DNA of 64,000 nt from Eulemur rufifrons (taxonomy: Eukaryota > Chordata > Mammalia > Primates > Lemuridae): NCBI RefSeq assembly GCF_041146395.1, contig NC_090989.1, positions 219,512,843 through 219,576,842 of the forward strand, given 5' to 3'. The notes under the pieces were generated by a model. It made no database searches and was not told the origin of the DNA. It saw only the letters and a list, made by a program, of their open reading frames with translations. The translations under genes were made by a program, and so were the position numbers. Below, piece by piece: positions 11,886 to 20,800 of this stretch (positions within the stretch are counted from its first letter, which is position 1; every line of letters starts with the position of its first letter).

Positions 11886-14800
11886 CTGTTGATTCAAAAA
11901 TAGAGTACACTTAATATTACTCAAAACCATAATCAATATAAGATTTTTTAATTATAGAAGAATTATTTTACTTGTAGGCTTAGCTGTAGATGAGAACATA
12001 CATTATAGTGCATCAATTTCCTGGGATCTTTGATAAACATACCATTCATTTAATTAAATAATATAGAGCAGATAACTGGTATTTTTTAATTACTGTATAA
12101 AATTCAGTGACTTTCAAGATTCTGACTACAAATTTCTCTGAATTAATTATGTTTCATATTAATTTCATTCTTTTCTAAGAATGAAATATCACACAGAACT
12201 GAATCTGTATATAGAATCTTATATCATACATGAGGAAATAAATGCCTGATTCACTAATAAGAAAGTTATATGTTTGTGATTTTTCTCACTTTTAGTGAGA
12301 ATATCCAATATAAATAATAAATTGAATTTAAGTAGTTATCTATTTTTCAATTCACTCAAAACACTTGACTTTTCTTTCTGTCTCATTTTTCAACATTGTA
12401 ATGAGATAACTTGAATACAATTTTAAACAATTTGCATATGATAAAACTAAGAAGATATTTTGAATAATGTTTCTAACCTTCTGATCAATATCCATTATAA
12501 AATAAACCATAATATCTATCCACACAAGCAGAAACTCTAAAACATTTTGATTGATAAATTTATGCATGGAAAACCAAACATTTCCATGACTTTGGTTGAA
12601 AAATGTACCTAGTAGCTTGGTAGAAAACTCACTAGTAGATTTCACCAGTGAAAGCTCAATTTACTTATTAAGTATGTACCCTAATATATTGAATTCATCT
12701 TACATATAAAACTTATAGATACTGTAAGTCAGCTCTTCTCTTTGAAGATATTGTAAATAGAACTTTCATTTATGGGGATGGCATTATGAAAATCACAACA
12801 TACCAGGATGGCTTGGCAAAGAGAGATACCATACATCTTCTGATAGTATGCTTTGATATCGTTCATGTCAATTTCAGAACGGGAAACCATAATCCTGATC
12901 AATTCCTTATGACGAGTTCCAACACCCTGGCCAAAACAAATGATAGTAAGGGGTTTAATATTCAGAAAATACTCTCATTAAAGAATGTGGATTTGAAAGT
13001 GAAGGCCTTTTTACTCTTTCATGTAATTTCTGTAGAGAAACTATCTCCACATGCTCACACACACGTTATACAAGTAGTGATAAAACGACAAGAAATAAGC
13101 TGCTACCTTAGCAGTAGGTACAGAGAGCTTTTACCACCTCCTAATTGGTCTCCTGCCATCAGTCTTTCCTCTGATTACCCAATAATGACAAATAAAGTGA
13201 ACTTCCAAAATTGTAAATTTGATTATTCATCTGTTTAAAACATTTTAATAGCCTTCTGTTGCTCTTAGGATAAAAACAAATCATTTGATCAGGGGTTATC
13301 ACGTCCTGCCTAATTTTATATTCTCTTCCACTGTACACCATCACTCTAATTATTCTTGTTGCCTTGAAAATGTCCTGTTACTTTTTGCCATCAAGCCTGT
13401 GTACCTGTTCCTTCCTCCTCTTGGCCCACCATTGCTTTATGCCCCATTTCTTCTACCGTCACCCTCACCTGCCTCATTTCTACTCCAACTTAGCTGTTAG
13501 CAAGGCTACATTGATTTCCAAAGTCTGGAGCACATACCCCTCTTTGCTCTTTCATAGTACCAGGTATTCATCATTAACCACTTAAATACCACACTGGACA
13601 ACAGCAGATATGAGGCAGCAACTCTGCTAACCACTACGTAATAGTACCTAGCATGCTTATCAGTTCATAGAGGCCTCTTAATATTATTTGAATAGTTAGA
13701 TCTCTCTTTCTGTAAAAACCTTTTTGTTTTGGAGTTGCAAAGGCAAAACAAAGATAACTTTATAACTATTCATTTGGGGGCTCAAAACATAAATATAGAA
13801 GTGGTACCCTGTATAATACCATGTGTGTTAGACAGTAAAGTGAAATAGTTGAAGTTGTATCTCAAATATATCTTAATAACAATATCTATTTCCCTAGTCA
13901 TGCAATGACATTTTAAAAGATTTAACTATTAATCCATGGCATGAAAGACAGAATGATAATAAAAACAAGTAAGACTTAGAAAGTGGAAGATTATAAAACA
14001 CAACCTTGGTGGAAGTAGGCTAGTAAAATCACACATTAAAAGAGAAAGTATGTCACCCTTCCTGTGGTGACTCAGGTTTTAAGCAAATCACAAGTAAGCC
14101 GTAAATCACATAAAGGCTCACTTTATGACTCACTTATAAAATAAAATGCACACAATCTAACAGAAGTTTATTCTAATAAGGTTGTGTGTTACCTCTTGCA
14201 TCAAATAGAACAATTATGCTCTTTAATGGGAAGATATTAAATACGTGATTCTCAATCAATATAAAATTTTCTGTTCTCTCTACAAATAATTCTTCCTCTA
14301 AGTAAAGCATATAAGTAGCATGGTACCTACCTTCATGGCATGATGAAGCTTCTCAGCAAAGAAAGCTGGTTTGCTTGTGGCACACTTCACTGTAAGAAAT
14401 TTGAGAAAGGCAAATTTTAGTTGACATATTCACCACAAAAGCAGAAAGATGCACATGAAAGAAACAGGAAATGCAAAGTTTTGCTGACAGGATTCTATCT
14501 CCCATCACTATTCCTCTCCCTCCTCCTCCCAATACGGACATTTGGATTATGAGAAGATATTTGTGACTCCCTATATGGTGGTTTTGAATATTCTTTCCCC
14601 TTACAACCATCACCAATTTCCTGTTACCTTAAATCCACCCCAACTTCACCTTCAATAGTCAGTGCTATCCTGAACATATTGCCCTTGGAATGGGAAAACC
14701 AGCAGGTGTTAAAGGCTATACAAATAAATACTTTCTTCATGTTATAATAAGAACCAGTGGGTGTTAAAGGCTATACAAATAAATACTTTCTTCATGTTAT

Positions 14801-17800
14801 AATAAGAACATTAAAAAAACTACCCTGGGATAGGACAGGCTTACATAAAAAGCAGCACTCATATAAAATTCTAACACATGTCAATTTGTGGGGTTCTTTA
14901 TTTTGTTACTTGAAGTGGGATCCATGGAACCAACTGGGAACTTATTAGAAATGCAGAACCCAGGCCCCACCCCAAACCTACTGAATCAGAATTTGTACTT
15001 TAACAAGATTTCCGGGAGATTCATGTACATGGTAATGTTTGAGAAACACGGTCTGTGAACATAAATTCCTCAACTCTGATGGTCGTCTGAATAACCTGGG
15101 AAATCTTTAAAAAGTATAAATTTTCAGAAGCCAGCCTGGACCTACTGAATCAGAGAATCTCCTGGACTTGCCCCAAATCATAAAATTAACAAGTGGCAGA
15201 CCAGTACCTGAAGTTACATTTGTCTAATTTCAAATCCCATGCTCTTAATGACCATTCTGAATCGCCTCTGTGGTATACCCAGCTTGGCATAAGTAGGTAC
15301 TCAATAACTATATTCCTCCTCTCCATATTTTTGAAAAGGGGAATATATCTCTTGTTAAAAAGAAGGTTATCATACTTCTTTGCCAATCTTACATGTTGTT
15401 TCTACCTGAAACATAGATGCACCATCTCTGATGGCTTGTTTTGCTTTCATATATATTATATATACATATGTATATATGGGGCAGCATTGAAAACACAATT
15501 TCTAGTTAAAAAACTCTTGCAGCTTCAAGACTACATACCAATATCTGTGAGGCATTTCTCAATGTCACCTTTCATCTCCAGGTCCAGAACTTTGTTCATG
15601 TCATGCTTACTGTACTTGGTATATTTCTGAAACACTGAATATTAAATTTAAAATGAGATACATACAAAACAGTCTATTCTTTAGCAAGCTTTAGCAAAAT
15701 TTGGGCAACTGACTCAAATAAATCCTTGGGATAATAACTTCAGTTATACTTTTTAAAGCTATTTATACAACTAGGCATGATATGGATACTTCATCTTCTC
15801 CTAGAAATGTAACTCATGTGGCCATTTTGGTGTTCCTGTGCACTTTGGGAAAATGTTTGCAAGTGTTGTCGACAGTTACTAGAAATGGCATGTGATTAAC
15901 ACCCATTGCACATACTACAGCAGTGCTAAGTGCCATAGCAAATAGATCTTCTCTTATATAAAGATCTGTGCAGTAAATTTATCTTAACTTTAGCATTAGA
16001 CATCAGTGTACTATTATACAATAGTGGACTTTAGGTAATCATCATGACTTTTGCTTTGCTTTTCCTTCCAAGAGGCTCAGAGCTAAATATCGTGGTCAAA
16101 CGTCAGAACACTTGAATTTTTCTTGTTTTGTTTTTGTGTTTTTGTTCTGGAGTACCTATACACTCTTTGCTTTATTTAGCTCTGACTTTGTTTGTTTGTT
16201 TTTCTTCCCTGTAATTTCATTTGTTCTGTCATAGGTGTCTCTTTTTACATCTATTCCAAATCCTTTGGAGGAATAAAAACAGTGAAAATAATGAAACTAT
16301 GTCCCACACACCAACACACAAAATGTGTTTCAAAATTTATAAAATGATGGCTCTATGCAGTTAGACAAAAGGGCAAATAACAGTAATGTGTCAGGATTAC
16401 TACACCCATTTGATGTAAGAGTGACACTGATAAAAACTTCTCTCTTCCCTTTCTCTTATTTGTCCTTGAAAAAGAAAATTCCATCTTCTATAAACAGATT
16501 CTAGGAAAAAAAAATTGGGGGGTCACCTCTGCGAAGATGGGGATAGCTCCTGGTGGTAAGAATGGTAACGAACACGTTCACATCTGTGCCCTTTCTCCTT
16601 TCTCCTGCTTCATACAAGGCCTGTCAATGAATATAAAAATAAACACTTGATTAACTGTTGAAATGATATCTGCACAAGAATATTAGATCTTGTCAAAGAT
16701 TTTCTAGGCAGCTCTTCTGTGCCCAATACAACCAGAGTAGGCAACAATAAGATTACAAGTTCTTTAAAAACAGGGACCTTATTTTGTTTGTCAAGTATCT
16801 TCCAAGGTATCTCTCAAGGTGCCTTGTAAACACTGGAGACTGAATATGTGTTTGCAGAATAAATGTTTGCAGAACTAAATTGCTTTAAGATTATGCTATA
16901 TATAAAGACAACTCCAAGAGAATCTCTAAAAAAAAGATGTTTTACTCTTTATTGTTTAAAGTAAGTATCAGCAAATAGTACTAATAAATCAATAATTCAA
17001 CCATAAACTAGATCTTGCATTTTGATGTTAGAATTTCTGGATTCAAATTCTGACTTGCAACTTCCAAACCGTGTAATCTTAGACAAATAATTTAACCTTA
17101 CTAAACTACAGATTTTTCTCTTTTGTAAATGAGCAGGATAATCCCTGCCCTAACATTGCAAGCATGCACTGTTAACTTTGAAATGTTAATTACTACCTTC
17201 CTCCTGGGTCACACTAATCTTTGTAGCCTCCATAGATATATATGTCTTACAATGGAAAGCAAATTCAGAAATGTCACAAGTAAATATATTTCATTATGGG
17301 CAATTATTAAAATGTTAATTCTTGTTCTTTAATATGTTTGCACAATTTCTATTAAAATGGTCTAACTTCCAATGTATATAAAATGTCATTTTGGACTTTT
17401 TAAGCAAATTGATCTGATATAAATGCATTTATTCAACAAAACATTAATAAATGCCTATTATGTGCATGACAATACACTGGTATAGTGAAGTGGATAGTAG
17501 TGGACAAATAAATTTCCATCCTTACTGAGTCATTGTGATGAATTCCAGAAAATATTGTTCTATGAGGAAGACATAGTGCAAATAATAATTGTCTGGTTTT
17601 TTTGTTAATAAAAATTCCAAGCCAAGTGCGATGGCTCGCACCTGTAATCCTAGCACTCTGAGAGGCCAATGTAGGAAGATTGCTTGAGCTCAGGAGTTCA
17701 AGACCAGCCTGAGCAAGAGTGAGACCCTGTCTCTACTAAAAATAGAAAAATTAGCCAGGCATCATGGTGCACGCTTATACTCCCAGCTATTCGGGAGGCT

Positions 17801-20800
17801 GAGGCAAGAGGATTGCTTGAGCCTAGGAGTTTGAGGTTACAGTGAGCTACAATAATTGTACCCAGGGCGACAGAGTGAGACTCTGTCAAAAAAAAAAAAA
17901 AAAAAAAAATTAAAAAAGAAAAAAAAAACAAAGAAATTCCAGGCCTTAAAATGGCATGATTTTTCCGATGTTGAGCAAACTTACTGAGACTATATAAAAC
18001 AATATATTTAAATGTGTTCTTATAATTTATATTGCTATAATACTATTACAATATAAATTGACATCTATAAACCATTCCAATGTTCACTATTAATAGAATG
18101 TTAGCTGTGCTCATTCTTTCCAATGCACTTCATAAAAAAATTACTTTTCCCTTTCTTATAGCTGGTAAAATGAAAATTCAGAGTTTTTTCAACAAAACAA
18201 TTCTTGGGAATGACAAACCAAATTCTCATGGTTCTTTTTTAATCCTCTCCAGTTTTATGATTAATAGGAGCCATTGAAAATTTGAATACTATGTTTTTCT
18301 CTCTTGGGCTACAGAAAGGTGTGCCTCATTCCGGGAATGAACATTAAGGAGCCATTAAGGAGTCTCTCAGAAGATCTTAGATTTGCTTTCACATGGAGGG
18401 TACCAAGTGGTAACTCCACCCAGGGTAGAAAGATGGACAGCAGTAATATTTTGTTAGCACTTGCTTACCCTGGCATCCGAATCAGCCAAGTCCTCATTCA
18501 CACCAAGATCCTCACTTCGGTCACCCTGAAAGAAATCCCATATATTGTAAGCTTTTCTCTAGCAGGTAATCACATGATTTACTTAATTCCCTTAAAGTCA
18601 AACAAATAATATTCTTTGAGAAAAAGAGAGTCAATTATACATATCTAGGGAGAGCTCACATTCAAGATTTTACTTGCAATGGTTTGGATGTTTGTCCTCT
18701 CCAGATCTCATGTTGAAATTGGATCCCCAGTGTTGAAAGTGGGACCCAGTGGGAAGTGTTTGGGTTGTGGGGTGAATCCTTCATAAATAGATTAATGCCC
18801 TCCCTCCAGATGAGTGAGTTCTCACTCTGTTCGTTCCCACAAGAGCATGTTGCTCAGAAGAGCCTGGCACCTCCCCCATCTCTCTCTTGCTTTCTCTCAT
18901 GCCTTCTGATCCCTTCACAGGCTGCTGCCCTTCACCTTCTGCTACAAGTGGAAGCAACCTGTGGCTCTCATGAGATGTGGATGCCCAATCCTGAACACTC
19001 CAGCCATCAGAATCGTGATCCAAATGAACCTTTTTTCTTTATAAATTTTCCAGCCACAAGTAAACCTCTATAGCAACATAAAACAAAGACATTGCCCCTC
19101 ATAAAAGAAGACATTTCCTAAAGTCTTTGAGTTGTACCTTAGCAAGAGAAAGCAAAGCCTTCTGGAAATCTCCAGATGTGTCTGAGGTTATATCTTTGGC
19201 CAGATCTCTCTTCAGTTCTGAGAAAAAAAGAAAAATAGATTTTGCAGCAAACTAGTGATAAATAATGATGAAAATAATAACATCTGACACTCTATATTGG
19301 TTTATAATTCACAATGTCATAGTGTTCAGTGACTTAGAACACATTTCAAAATATAATCATTTTTAAATAAAAATTAGAGAAATTAGCATAGGTGAATTTT
19401 GTATAGGACAATGGGAGAAATTTAGATGATACTGTGAATGAAAACTTATAATCGTAAGGCTTTCGCTAATATGATAAATTGCATAACTATAAATTACCAA
19501 ATAATTAATTCTGAAATCCAATATGCCAGAATTTAAGCAATAGGATGAATAAAACAATTGTTTAAAAGAATAAAACAGAGGTACTTGCTTGAACACAAAT
19601 TATTTATTTACCTTAATAACTATAAGTATCTTATATGTAATATAGTTCAATGATAGATGTGTATGTCTCTAACACTCCTACTTAGCTATGTAAAATAATG
19701 CTATAATATAAAAAAGTTAACTGAATTTATAATCGACTAGTGCTATGGATATTTGGCCTAGCCAAGTCTGATGTTGAAATTTGACCCTCAGTGTTGGAGG
19801 TAGGCCCTGGTGCGAGGTGTTTGAATCATGGGAGAGGATGCCTCACGCATGGCCTGGTGCCATTCTTGCAGGAGTGAGTTCTCACTTGTAGTTCCCAAGA
19901 GAAGTGGTTGTTGGAAAGAACCTGGAACCTCTTCTGTTCTCTCTCTCTTGCTTCCTCTCTCTTGCCGTTTGACCTCTGCACACATCTGCTCCTGTTTGCT
20001 TTCTGCCATGGCTGAGAGCAGTCTGAGGCCCTCACCAGAAGCAGATGCCAGGGCTGTGCTTCTTGAACAGTACTTCTGGAGAACCATGAGCCACATAAAC
20101 CTCTTTTCTTTATAAATTACCCAGCCTCTGGTATTCTTTTGTAACAACACAAATAAACTAAGACAACTTTAAACAGGGGAATTTAATAAGCTGTCACTAG
20201 ACTATATCTTGATATAATGAAGAAATATGGAGATTTACTTTTGTAAATGATGTTTTATCAAACAGAAAATCAATAATAGTGCCCCTTTTGATTATTATCA
20301 CTGATATGATTCTAAGATAAACACTGGTAATGAAATAAGAATTGCAGAAAATTAGGTTAAAAATCTTCTTTATTTTGATTCCTTTACTAAATTACTCTGA
20401 AAACAATATATATTCTCCAGGCTTGGCATGAGAATCAAGTGGAAAGATCCTCCATGGTGCTATATATTGGCTTGGGAAAGCAAACAGGCCAGTGTGGCTC
20501 AGGGAAATTAGAGAATAAAAATGGCAAAAGACTTGCAGTTACCCTCTTGTCAGTGTTGAGCATATTATTTAAATGAGATGTTTCACTGAATAGATAAAAT
20601 GAGCCATGTTTTGTCTTTTCTCCCATGGTTCTTACTAGAGATAAAGAGTGAGTCCTTCATGTTCATAATGGTGAAGCTGAGGTTTCCAACAGAGAATTAT
20701 AAGCACCTAATTCTTTACGTTTTCAAGGACAAACAAAGACTATTTTGTTTGGAGATTTTTTTTGTTATATACTCTCTTCAAAATAAAAGACAATGGAACA

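Noticed and set aside
12786..13238. 150-codon plus-strand open frame
   Set aside because: It lies antisense over ANXA1 exon 12 and intron 11; the exon on the minus strand explains its openness.
15193..15630. 145-codon plus-strand open frame
   Set aside because: It overlaps ANXA1 exon 10 in antisense and MER5-like remnants; the translation is hydrophobic and unrecognisable.
19788..20150. 120-codon minus-strand and 95-codon plus-strand open frames
   Set aside because: Both lie wholly inside an MST-like LTR, whose low stop density gives similar frames in other copies.
18678..20165. A full provirus with two LTRs
   Set aside because: The roughly 650 bases between the LTRs contain ANXA1 exon 7 and intron sequence and no retroviral genes, so they are independent solo LTRs.
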